A DNA stretch of 6,490 nucleotides, taken from contig SDZP01000200.1 in the NCBI GenBank assembly GCA_004144935.1, positions 1 through 6,490 on the forward strand. The letters are read 5' to 3'. The position numbers were made by a program, and so were the translations under genes. Of this stretch, positions 1 to 6,490 are shown one piece after another (positions within the stretch are counted from its first letter, which is position 1; every line of letters begins with the position of its first letter). Source of the DNA: Caulobacteraceae bacterium (GTDB lineage: Bacteria; Pseudomonadota; Alphaproteobacteria; Caulobacterales; Caulobacteraceae). The notes beneath the pieces are model-generated. The model saw nothing but the letters and a program-made list of their open reading frames with translations, searched no databases and had not been told where the DNA came from.

Positions 1-455
1 GTGGTCAGGTGCTGGCCCAGCTTCACCAGTGTGCCGGTCATGTAGGTCAGGCCGATATGCACTTCGCCCTCGCGCTCAAACACCGCGTTTTCCGCGCCCA
101 TCGCCAGTGCCATCGCCGCCGCCGCGCCGGGCAGGAAGCCGCCCGCGCCGCACAGCGCGGCCACCGCCAGCAGCCCGGCCACCAGCAGCAGCACAAGGGT
201 TGCGCGCCGGGGGCCTGCGCGGCGCCCCACCAGCGTGCCCGCCATTACGCCCAGCACGAACAGGGCGACCAGTCCGGCAGCGACAAGCGCGGCCTGCGCC
301 CCCGCCGCCAAACCCACGGCCATGCGGGTGGTGTTGCCGCTCATGAAGGAGACGAAGAAGCCGCCGGTCAGCAGGAAGCCGACCGCGTCGACGAAGCCGG
401 CCACCGACGACAGGGCGGCGGCCAGCAGGCGGGTGCGCAGGTCGGCGGTGCGCAT
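1..455 (-). CDS. DUF1275 (YoaK-type) membrane protein, C-terminus cut by window edge
   Basis: The minus strand is open from an ATG at 455 to the window edge: 151 complete codons with no stop, so the gene's 3' end lies outside. The protein is hydrophobic and opens with GFVDAVGFL (residues 20-28), then FMSGNTTR (37-44), and later TYMTGTLVKLGQ (137-148). These are hallmarks of the DUF1275/YoaK family of small multi-pass inner-membrane proteins, whose molecular role is not established. Hydrophobic stretches near 11-36, 52-76, 86-104 and 108-122 are probable membrane helices. Family members are usually about 220-240 residues, so roughly two thirds is present. A GAGGGAG ribosome site lies 8 nt before the ATG. 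The next gene upstream on the same strand ends at 613 with a terminator between, so this gene should have its own promoter. Family assignment is confident; function is unknown. Confidence 0.85.
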   Translation of the reverse strand, partial: MRTADLRTRLLAAALSSVAGFVDAVGFLLTGGFFVSFMSGNTTRMAVGLAAGAQAALVAAGLVALFVLGVMAGTLVGRRAGPRRATLVLLLVAGLLAVAALCGAGGFLPGAAAAMALAMGAENAVFEREGEVHIGLTYMTGTLVKLGQHLT

Positions 456-481
456 CTGCCAGGCTCCCTCTCGACGATCGG

Positions 482-493
482 CCGTCCGGACGG
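482..493. promoter_or_regulatory. 12-bp perfect palindrome, possible operator
   Basis: CCGTCCGGACGG is its own reverse complement. It lies 27 nt upstream of the DUF1275 start and abuts the possible -10 block at 492-505, where a repressor could bind. Palindromes of this length can arise by chance in G+C-rich DNA, so this is only a candidate. Confidence 0.25.
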
Positions 494-505
494 TCAGCCT
501 AGCGG
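492..505 (-). promoter_or_regulatory. Possible -10 region for the DUF1275 gene
   Basis: The minus strand reads CCGCTAGGCTGACC, 37 nt before the start codon. GCTA followed by AT-containing bases resembles the GCTANAWC type of -10 element described in Caulobacter. Nearly the same 14 bases (one C/T difference) occur 38 nt before the start of the repeat-protein gene at 1700-1713. No convincing -35 element is seen here, so the call is weak. Confidence 0.3.
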
Positions 506-552
506 ATGATCGCCGCCGCCGGAACCGCCCCACAGCGCCACGCCGGACAGGC

Positions 553-585
553 AAACGCCCCGGAGACCTCTCGATCGCCGGGGCG
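553..585 (-). terminator. Intrinsic-type terminator after the repeat-protein gene
   Basis: On the minus strand, CGCCCCGG (585-578) pairs with CCGGGGCG (563-556). Inside, GATC pairs with GGTC around a GAGA tetraloop, leaving one C/T mismatch between the two helices. The strand continues with a short TTT (555-553). It starts 28 nt after the stop codon of the 613-1662 gene. The T-run is short, as is common in G+C-rich genomes, but the 12-pair hairpin with a GNRA loop is strong. Confidence 0.7.
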
Positions 586-612
586 CGCTGTACGCTTTAC
601 TGGGGTCGCCGA

Positions 613-1662
613 CTATTGGCGGCGATAGTTGGCCGGGTAGCGGTCGTCACGGACGTCCATGCGGACGGTCCGCGCCAGGCTGTCCAGGCGGGCGTTGATC
701 GCGGTCATGGCGCGCGGGCCGAGGCGGCCGCTGTTGCGGCGGCGCATCTGCTCATCCGAGCGGGTGATGTCCGCCAGTGTGGTCAGGGCCGACTGCGACT
801 CGCGGCGGGTCAGCTGGCCGTCGTTGCGGGCCATGCGGATGTACTCGCCCAGCATGGTGGCGCGCTGGCGGGTGTCGCTGCGGCTCCAGGACTGCATGCC
901 GCGATCGGGACCGCGGTTGTCGTTCTGGGCGTAGGGGCGGTCGTTGCCGCCAACCCGCATCCAGCGGCCGTTGCTGTCGTAGTAGCCGCGCGTCTCGCCG
1001 GCGACCCAGCGGCCGTTGTCGTAGTAGCCCGGCTGGGCGTCGGCGACCCAGACGCCGTTGCTGTCGCGGCGGCCGGGGGCCTGGCCACGCATCCAGCGAC
1101 CGTTGCGGTCGTAGTAGCCCTGGGCGGGACCGGCGACCCAGCGGCCGTTCTCGTAGTGGCCGGCCGAGGTTCCGGCGACCCACTGGCCACGGCTGTCGTA
1201 GTAGCCGTTGGCGGCGGCGGGCACCCAGCGACCGTCACGGTCCATGTAGCCGCCGGCGCCGCGCGCCTCGACCCAGCGGCCGTTGTCGTAATAGCCGTTG
1301 GGCTGGCCTTCGACGAAGCGGCCCTCGCGGTCGAAGTAGCCGCTGGCGCGGCCGACCTGGCGGTCGTTGGCGTGCCACATGCCGTTGGTGTCGTAATAGC
1401 CGTAGGCGCGGTCGCAGTCGGCGCTGGAGCGGGCGATGGCGTTGCCGGCGATGGCCCCGACGATGCCGCCGAGGACGGCGCCCTCGGTGCGGTTCTTGCG
1501 GTCGGCGACGCTGCCGCCGATGACGGCCCCGGCGACGCCGCCGATGACCGTGCCGCCGGTGGTGCGGTTGTCACGTTGCTGTTCGCAGCGGTCCTGGGCG
1601 AAGGCCATGGACGGCAACAGGGCGGCGACGGCGATGCCGGCGACCCAAAGGGACTTTTTCAA
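613..1662 (-). CDS. Secreted glycine-zipper protein with ten GYYDxNGRWV repeats
   Basis: The 349-residue product starts with a Sec signal peptide: MKK, a hydrophobic core, and AFA|Q cleavage near residue 22. A glycine-zipper segment (about 36-76, GG/GxxxG spacing in two hydrophobic stretches) follows, of the kind found in outer-membrane 17-kDa-antigen-like proteins. Residues 88-237 hold ten copies of a 14-15-residue unit, GYYDxNGRWV plus a variable linker. A charged linker leads to a C-terminal helical part (about 268-338, EYIRMARNDGQLTRRES onward) resembling modules seen in other alphaproteobacterial secreted proteins. Two cysteines, C26 and C83, bracket the zipper and could pair in the periplasm. 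The start is a TTG at 1662: it is preceded by GAGGAG at 8 nt spacing and gives a complete signal peptide. An exact EcfG-type promoter lies upstream and a strong terminator downstream, so it is probably a single-gene stress-induced unit. Ligand and exact location are unknown. Confidence 0.85.
   Translation of the reverse strand: MKKSLWVAGIAVAALLPSMAFAQDRCEQQRDNRTTGGTVIGGVAGAVIGGSVADRKNRTEGAVLGGIVGAIAGNAIARSSADCDRAYGYYDTNGMWHANDRQVGRASGYFDREGRFVEGQPNGYYDNGRWVEARGAGGYMDRDGRWVPAAANGYYDSRGQWVAGTSAGHYENGRWVAGPAQGYYDRNGRWMRGQAPGRRDSNGVWVADAQPGYYDNGRWVAGETRGYYDSNGRWMRVGGNDRPYAQNDNRGPDRGMQSWSRSDTRQRATMLGEYIRMARNDGQLTRRESQSALTTLADITRSDEQMRRRNSGRLGPRAMTAINARLDSLARTVRMDVRDDRYPANYRRQ
952..1401 (-). repeat. 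In-frame tandem repeat, ten units of 42-45 bp
   Basis: The DNA encodes ten consecutive aromatic/Gly/Asn/Trp units, seven of them starting with a clear GYYD, GYFD or GYMD. The other three are the first copy (GYYDTNGMW with a longer linker) and two diverged copies, GHYENGRW and GRRDSNGVW. Spacing alternates between 14 and 15 codons because some units read DNGRW and others DxNGRW. Nucleotide similarity between neighbouring units is high, especially around the GRWV codons, which suggests growth by slippage or unequal crossover followed by divergence. Confidence 0.85.
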
Positions 1663-1670
1663 GGGGGAAG

Positions 1671-1676
1671 CTCCTC
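1671..1676 (-). promoter_or_regulatory. Ribosome binding site that fixes a TTG start
   Basis: GAGGAG on the minus strand lies 8 nt before TTG at 1662. No ATG or GTG near it would give a signal peptide, so this site decides the start of the repeat-protein gene. Confidence 0.75.
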
Positions 1677-1708
1677 GGCGCGCGTCTGTGCGTGCCGTTG
1701 GTCAGCCT

Positions 1709-1733
1709 AACGGCGCGCTGGCCTGGAGGTTCC
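1709..1733 (-). promoter_or_regulatory. EcfG-type (general stress response) promoter, GGAAC-N16-CGTT
   Basis: The minus strand carries GGAAC (1733-1729), exactly 16 nt, then CGTT (1712-1709). This equals the consensus recognised by alphaproteobacterial EcfG sigma factors (SigT in Caulobacter), known from the literature as GGAAC-N16/17-CGTT. Transcription would start around 1702, giving a leader of about 40 nt with the GAGGAG ribosome site. The match, its position and its direction all fit the 613-1662 gene. Control by EcfG is inferred, not shown. Confidence 0.65.
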
Positions 1734-1747
1734 GTAGCGTGGGAGGT

Positions 1748-1810
1748 TGGCCTCAGGACTGCCTTCTCCCCTTGCGGGAGAAGGTGGCCCCGAAGGGGTC
1801 GGATGAGGGG
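1748..1810 (+). repeat. Double-hairpin intergenic repeat, copy A
   Basis: The 49-nt core spans 1762-1810, from CCTTCTCCCC to GGATGAGGGG. The first hairpin pairs 1762-1770 with 1776-1784 (9 bp, 5-nt loop). The second pairs 1786-1791 with 1795-1800 around a GAA loop. The core is identical to copies B and D in reverse orientation. A further 14 nt on the left (1748-1761) match the outer flank of copy D with one mismatch. It begins 12 nt beyond the stop of the DUF559 gene and could serve as that gene's 3' hairpin. It resembles REP-like palindromes scattered between genes in alphaproteobacteria. Confidence 0.85.
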
Positions 1811-1822
1811 TCGATGATCGGC

Positions 1823-2260
1823 TCAGCCGCGATCCGGCGGCACGGGCTGCAGATAGGCTGACGGGAGAGGCGCGCCCGTATCGATCCCTGCGAAGTCCTT
1901 TGGCGCGGCGTAGTCCGTGGTGAGGCGGGCTTCGACGGCCTTCAGGACGGCGGCGATGACGTCGCCAGGCCTGTTGGAGATTGTGGCGTTTGGAAAGCGC
2001 AGGACGCGAAAGCCCTGGGCCTTGAGCCAGGCGTCACGGACCGCGTCCTGGTCCTCGTCATGGAATGGCCCGTCGGCTTCGATGATCAGGCGATGCCTGA
2101 AGCAGAGAAAATCGATGACGTAGCGGCCGATGGGAACCTGGCGGCGGAACTTGAGGCGTTCGAGACGGCGGTTGCGGAGGAGTTTCCAGAGGCGCTCCTC
2201 ATGGAAGGTGGGGGCGCTCCTCATGCGGCGCGCGAGCACGAGTTTCGGTTTGTCCGGCAT
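1823..2260 (-). CDS. DUF559 small nuclease-like protein (Vsr/PD-(D/E)XK fold)
   Basis: From ATG at 2260 the product has 145 residues. Residues 10-112 fit the DUF559 pattern: ARRMRSAPTFHEERLWKLLR, then KFRRQVPIGRYVIDF, RLIIEADGPFH, and DAWLKAQGFRVLRFPN. DUF559 belongs to the very-short-patch-repair/restriction-endonuclease-like superfamily. D50, E61, D63 and H67 are the likely metal-binding or catalytic residues and all are intact. Its cellular role is not established. A 30-residue tail without recognisable features follows. A TTG five codons upstream (2275) is an alternative start; neither has a clear ribosome site, and ATG was preferred because the domain still fits entirely. It is bracketed by inverted repeat copies A and B, an unusual setting discussed in the findings. 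It lies 3' of the DUF374 gene but about 150 nt away across a repeat, so co-transcription is uncertain. Confidence 0.85.
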   Translation of the reverse strand: MPDKPKLVLARRMRSAPTFHEERLWKLLRNRRLERLKFRRQVPIGRYVIDFLCFRHRLIIEADGPFHDEDQDAVRDAWLKAQGFRVLRFPNATISNRPGDVIAAVLKAVEARLTTDYAAPKDFAGIDTGAPLPSAYLQPVPPDRG

Positions 2261-2312
2261 GTCAGGCCCGAACAAATCATGAACATCGTTCGGTGATCAA
2301 GCGGAATATTTT

Positions 2313-2402
2313 GGGGTGTCGCCGGCTTGGGTGACGGCTTTGAGGATTTTCGACCCCTCATCCGACCCCTTCGGGGCCACCTTCTCCCGCAAGGGGAGAA
2401 GG
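2313..2402 (-). repeat. Double-hairpin intergenic repeat, copy B, with spacer remnant
   Basis: The core at 2354-2402 is the exact reverse complement of copy A (49 of 49). It starts 4 nt after the TAA of the DUF374 gene, so in that transcript the two hairpins follow the stop directly. The 2313-2353 stretch resembles the spacer between copies C and D: GGGGT then CGCCGGCTTG (2320-2329), and 13 of 18 bases match just before the core (2336-2353 against 5758-5775). Copy B therefore looks like the right arm plus spacer of a larger palindromic unit. Confidence 0.8.
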
Positions 2403-2406
2403 GAGT

Positions 2407-3122
2407 TTAGGCGTCCAGCAGGGCTTCCGCCTTGCGGGTCACCGCCGACAATCGCGGCCCCCAGTCGCGCGCCAGGGCTTCCGGGTCGTCGCCGCGCGTG
2501 GCGAACAGCGGCGCGTCCCAGACCATGGCGGCCCTGCCGAACGGCACCGGGATCATCGCCCCGTCCCAGCTGCCGAGCCGGATGGCCGGCTTGCAGGCGA
2601 GGCCGACCAGCAGGACCGGGGCGCCGGTGACGCGGGCCAGGGCGGGGGTGCCGGCCTGCATGACCTCGTTGGGACCGCGCGGGCCGTCGGGGGTGATGGC
2701 GATGCCGCCTTGCTCGTTCACCCAGCGGATCATGTCGCGGAAGGCCTGTTCGCCGTGCTTGTTCTTGGCCGGGTCGGACTTCTTCTTGGAGGAGCCGCGG
2801 ATGGCCGGGAAGCCGATGGCCTGCATGGCCGAGGCGATGAACTGGCCGTCGCTGCTGCGGCTGATCAGGGCGCGCATGTCGTGGCGATGACCGGGGGCCT
2901 GGGGCCAGCTGACCGGCGAGAGCGGGATGCGGCCGTGCCAGAAGCAGAGGATGGCGCCCTTGCCGGCATAGCCCGGCTGCTGCGCGCGCCAGGCGGCCCA
3001 GACGCCCTCGGCGCTGTCCTGGCCCTCGCGGGTCCAGCGCATGGTGGCGAAGCAGAGGCGCAGCCAGGCCGCGAAAACCAGGGCGAGGAACCCCTGCACC
3101 CCCTCGGAGCGGAACCATTTCT

Positions 3123-3126
<4 letters not shown>
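2407..3126 (-). CDS. DUF374 lysophospholipid-acyltransferase-family protein
   Basis: The 239-residue product has a hydrophobic N-terminal anchor (about 9-28). FWHGR (62-66, with the putative catalytic H64), SSDGQFIA (91-98), FPAIRGSS (106-113) and ITPDGPRGP (144-152) follow. These are the conserved blocks of DUF374, a branch of the glycerolipid acyltransferase (LPLAT) superfamily. One characterised relative, LpxJ of epsilonproteobacteria, is a late acyltransferase of lipid A. The protein probably transfers an acyl chain to an envelope lipid at the cytoplasmic face of the inner membrane. The length is normal for the family and all motifs are intact. Its ATG overlaps the TGA of the ABC exporter gene (ATGA at 3126-3123). 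No ribosome site is visible, so translation is probably coupled to that gene. The substrate is not determined; a lipid A role is inferred from the family and the partner gene. Confidence 0.85.
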
Positions 3127-4961
<1,835 letters not shown>

Positions 4962-4979
4962 TACTTAGGACGCTCTGCG

Positions 4980-5657
4980 ATGGAGCGCCACTTGTCCGGC
5001 TACGATCTGACGACACCGATGGGCCGGTTCCGCGCCAACTGGGACTTCTTCTGGAAGGACCACGCCTTTCTGCGGTTGTCCTTCGCCAACGCCCACTGGA
5101 TCGGCCCGGACATGGTCCGCGCCGCCCAGCCCTGGCCGTTCCAGCTGAAATACTGGAAGCGCGACGGAGTGAAGACGATCATCAACCTGCGCGGCGGGTT
5201 CGACGCCAGCTTCTATGTGCTGGAGCGCGAGGCCTGCGCGCGGCTGGGGCTGGACGCGGTGGATTTCACCATCACCTCGCGGGCGGTGCCGACCCGGGAG
5301 CAGGTGCTGGGGGCCAAGGCGCTGTTCGAGACGATCCGCTATCCGGCCCTGATGCACTGCAAGTCGGGGGCGGACCGGGCCGGCATCATGTCGGTCTTCT
5401 ACCGCCACTTTCACCTCGGCGATTCGATCCGCGAGGCGCTGGACGAACTGGGCCTGCGGACCCTGCATGTGAAGCAGGGCAAGACCGGGGTGCTGGACTA
5501 TGTGTTCGAACGCTACCTGGCGGAGGCGGAGCCGAAGGGGCTGAGCTTCCTCGACTGGGTGATGAGCGACGCCTACGACCCCAAGGCGATCAAGGCCGAC
5601 TTCCAGGAAGCCTGGTGGGGGACGTTGCTGACGGACCGGTTGCTCAAAAGGGAGTAG
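4980..5657 (+). CDS. Protein-tyrosine/dual-specificity-type phosphatase (CX5R)
   Basis: The 225-residue product carries the phosphatase signature HCKSGADRAG (126-135), with nucleophile C127 and phosphate-binding R133. It follows a VKTIINLR strand (64-71) and a DFTITSR segment (95-101) that may hold the general acid D95. This is the layout of compact DSP/PTP-like cysteine phosphatases. No signal peptide is seen, so it is probably cytoplasmic. The Lys after the catalytic Cys is shared with PTEN-type and PTPMT1-type lipid phosphatases. With an adjacent exporter and acyltransferase, a phospholipid or lipid A precursor is a possible substrate, but this is inference. ATG at 4980 was chosen for its AGGA at 9 nt spacing and for leaving no overlap with the divergent gene. 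The reading frame stays open far upstream, but that part is antisense to the ABC gene. Its stop is followed after 11 nt by repeat copy C. Confidence 0.85.
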   Translation: MERHLSGYDLTTPMGRFRANWDFFWKDHAFLRLSFANAHWIGPDMVRAAQPWPFQLKYWKRDGVKTIINLRGGFDASFYVLEREACARLGLDAVDFTITSRAVPTREQVLGAKALFETIRYPALMHCKSGADRAGIMSVFYRHFHLGDSIREALDELGLRTLHVKQGKTGVLDYVFERYLAEAEPKGLSFLDWVMSDAYDPKAIKADFQEAWWGTLLTDRLLKRE

Positions 5658-5665
5658 CGACACCT

Positions 5666-5827
5666 CTCCCTTCTCCCCTTGCGGGAGAAGGTGACGGCGA
5701 AGCCGACGGATGAGGGGTCGCGCCGGCTTGTCAGAGGGCGGTTGCCAGGCCTCTCGTGGCCTTGAGAGTCTTCAACCCCTCATCCGACCCCTTCGGGGCC
5801 ACCTTCTCCCGCAAGGGGAGAAGGGAG
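5666..5827. terminator. Large palindromic C-spacer-D unit between convergent genes
   Basis: Copies C and D face each other across a 58-nt spacer (5718-5775). Their arms can pair with each other over the first 24 core bases plus CTC/GAG outside and CGGATGAGGGG inside. Each arm also folds into its own two hairpins. The unit sits between the phosphatase (plus) and the GFA gene (minus), where it could end transcription from both sides. No T-run is present, so termination is inferred from position and structure only. Confidence 0.5.
5669..5717 (+). repeat. Double-hairpin intergenic repeat, copy C (variant)
   Basis: It has the same 49-nt length and ends as copies A, B and D, and the first hairpin is identical (5669-5677 with 5683-5691). 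It differs at six positions, all in the second hairpin. There, two C-G pairs became two G-C pairs (5696-5704 and 5697-5703), so pairing is kept around the GAA loop, while the outer wobble pair became A/A. It lies directly after the phosphatase gene. Confidence 0.85.
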
Positions 5828-5838
5828 TCCTGAGGCCA
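5776..5838 (-). repeat. Double-hairpin intergenic repeat, copy D
   Basis: The core at 5776-5824 is identical to copy B and is the exact reverse complement of copy A. Including the outer flank (5825-5838), it matches copy A over 63 nt with one mismatch (5825 against 1761). It begins 17 nt after the stop of the GFA gene and reads in the same sense relative to that gene as copies B and C do to theirs. Confidence 0.85.
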
Positions 5839-5841
5839 GAC

Positions 5842-6246
5842 TCACCCGCCCGGGAACCGTTCGAACACCGGGATGCCTTCCGGAATGCGGTGGAAGGCCT
5901 GTTTGTCGGCGGCCTGGATGGCCATGCCCGGGGTGAAGACCGTGGGGTCGTCGAGGGTGCCGACCTTGACGATGGCGGCCGGCAGCATGCGGGGTTTCGT
6001 CGTCAGGTGGGTGCCGCAGTCGGCGCAGAACTCGCGGGTGGCGGCGCCGTCGAGGTCCTCGCGCATGAAGGTCTTGGGCGTCCCCCGGGTGTAGGTGACG
6101 GCGGCGACCGGGAAGGCCATGAAGACGTTGGGCGAGCCGCCGGTGATGTACTGGCATTCGCGGCAATGGCACTGGCCGCTCATCATCGGATCGCCGTCGA
6201 TCGCGTAGCGGACCTTGCCGCAGTAACAGCCGCCTTCGAGATGCAT
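5842..6246 (-). CDS. GFA/CENP-V family zinc-binding protein
   Basis: The 134-residue product opens with GGCYCGKVRY and has seven cysteines in the family pattern: C7-x-C9, C26-x-C28-xx-C31 and C74-xx-C77 (FCADCGTH). This is the zinc-binding scaffold of the GFA domain, first known from glutathione-dependent formaldehyde-activating enzyme. All ligands are present and the length is typical. Most members have no proven reaction. Thiol-adduct chemistry is possible, but nothing nearby (no formaldehyde dehydrogenase, no glutathione gene) supports formaldehyde oxidation here. The ATG at 6246 is preceded by GGGGAG at 7 nt spacing. The gene converges on the phosphatase gene. Its start codon and entire leader lie in the left arm of the right-end palindrome. 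Confidence 0.9.
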   Translation of the reverse strand: MHLEGGCYCGKVRYAIDGDPMMSGQCHCRECQYITGGSPNVFMAFPVAAVTYTRGTPKTFMREDLDGAATREFCADCGTHLTTKPRMLPAAIVKVGTLDDPTVFTPGMAIQAADKQAFHRIPEGIPVFERFPGG

Positions 6247-6293
6247 GGTGGTTCTCCCCTGGGTGTCGGGGGGAGGTTAGCACAGTCAGAAAC

Positions 6294-6324
6294 TCCGACC
6301 ATCCTGACGAAGGTCAGGATCCAC
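6294..6324 (+). repeat. 31-nt hairpin repeat, copy 1
   Basis: TCCGACC, then ATCCTGAC / GAAG / GTCAGGAT (8-bp stem, 4-nt loop), then CCAC. It differs from copy 2 at three positions and is mirrored exactly at 6406-6436. It looks like a dispersed intergenic palindrome rather than a gene part. Confidence 0.75.
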
Positions 6325-6350
6325 GGGACAGGGCGCCGGGCCACCCACAT

Positions 6351-6381
6351 TCCGACCGTCCTGACGAAAGTCAGGACCCAC
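6351..6381 (+). repeat. 31-nt hairpin repeat, copy 2 (in palindrome centre)
   Basis: Same layout as copy 1, 57 nt downstream in the same direction: GTCCTGAC / GAAA / GTCAGGAC. The first base pair of the stem changed from A-T to G-C on both sides, and the loop changed from GAAG to GAAA. The paired change supports a selected hairpin. Confidence 0.75.
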
Positions 6382-6405
6382 CCGCAAGCACCGGCGCCCT
6401 GTCCC

Positions 6406-6436
6406 GTGGATCCTGACCTTCGTCAGGATGGTCGGA
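6406..6436 (-). repeat. 31-nt hairpin repeat, copy 3
   Basis: Exact reverse complement of copy 1, inside the right arm of the palindrome. It is a consequence of that inversion rather than independent evidence for the family. Confidence 0.75.
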
Positions 6437-6483
6437 GTTTCTGACTGTGCTAACCTCCCCCCGACACCCAGGGGAGAACCACC

Positions 6484-6490
6484 ATGCATC
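6484..6490 (+). CDS. Mirror-image start of a second GFA gene, cut by window edge
   Basis: ATGCATC at the right edge repeats the first codons of the GFA gene on the other strand, with the same GGGGAG ribosome site (6471-6476) and leader. If the palindrome is real and continues, a divergent second copy of the gene starts here. Only two codons are visible, so an intact gene cannot be claimed. Confidence 0.4.

Larger units (their letters stand above)
6240..6490. repeat. 100-bp perfect inverted repeat with 51-nt centre, reaching the window edge
   Basis: Bases 6240-6339 and 6391-6490 are exact reverse complements (position i pairs with 12730 minus i), without a mismatch in 100 pairs. The centre at 6340-6390 is not part of the palindrome. 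Because the window stops at the arm, the repeat may be longer. The left arm holds the ribosome site and the first codons of the GFA gene, so the right arm contains the same in mirror image. Confidence 0.95.

Noticed and set aside
952..1401. CRISPR-like array of regularly spaced repeats
   Set aside because: Repeats are contiguous, in frame, protein-coding and imperfect, with no unique spacers and no cas genes.
235..1710. A 491-codon plus-strand frame opposite the repeat protein
   Set aside because: Its low-complexity Val/Ala/Gly repeats mirror the tandem repeats of the minus-strand gene, which has a signal peptide, ribosome site, promoter and terminator. Long antisense frames are expected at this G+C level.
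1748..2402. Classical insertion sequence
   Set aside because: The enclosed gene is a DUF559 nuclease-like protein without a transposase domain, and the flanking repeats are themselves palindromic and occur elsewhere without a gene between them.
2297..3118. A 273-codon minus-strand frame ending in LLPLREKVAPKGSDEG
   Set aside because: It is a shifted frame of the DUF374 gene, and the C-terminal peptide is just the intergenic repeat translated.
6286..6489. Small protein encoded from the right-hand ATG on the minus strand
   Set aside because: The frame covers only palindrome and hairpin repeats; a similar peptide appears on the other strand because of the inverted repeat, and no ribosome site precedes the ATG within the window.

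Overview
The window is high-GC DNA (roughly two-thirds G+C by eye) with GTG and TTG starts, tight gene packing and two kinds of intergenic hairpin repeat. Together with a general-stress sigma factor (EcfG-type) promoter, an MsbA-like exporter and a DUF374 acyltransferase, this points to a free-living alphaproteobacterium. Caulobacteraceae (Caulobacter, Brevundimonas, Phenylobacterium) is the best guess. That assignment rests on style and gene families, not on a search.

Layout from left to right: (1) a DUF1275/YoaK-type membrane protein on the minus strand, cut by the left edge; (2) a secreted glycine-zipper protein with ten tandem GYYDxNGRWV repeats on the minus strand, with a convincing terminator and an exact EcfG-type promoter; (3) a small DUF559 (Vsr-like) nuclease on the minus strand, bracketed by two inverted identical copies of a 49-nt double-hairpin repeat; (4) a translationally coupled minus-strand pair, MsbA-like ABC exporter then DUF374 acyltransferase, with overlapping ATGA; (5) a divergent plus-strand CX5R phosphatase; (6) two more inverted repeat copies between the phosphatase and the next, convergent gene; (7) a minus-strand GFA/CENP-V zinc protein; (8) a 100-bp perfect inverted repeat with a 51-nt centre running to the right edge, in which the start of the GFA gene reappears in mirror image.

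Functionally, the ABC exporter and the DUF374 protein look like one envelope-lipid operon (lipid A or related lipid transport and acylation), and the divergent phosphatase may belong to the same theme. The repeat protein is probably an envelope or periplasmic stress protein. The DUF1275 and GFA genes look unrelated to these. The least ordinary parts are the repeat architecture around the DUF559 gene and the perfect palindrome at the right end. The palindrome is either a very recent inverted duplication or an assembly fold-back. Apart from the regions listed, no stretch over 300 bases lacks a gene.
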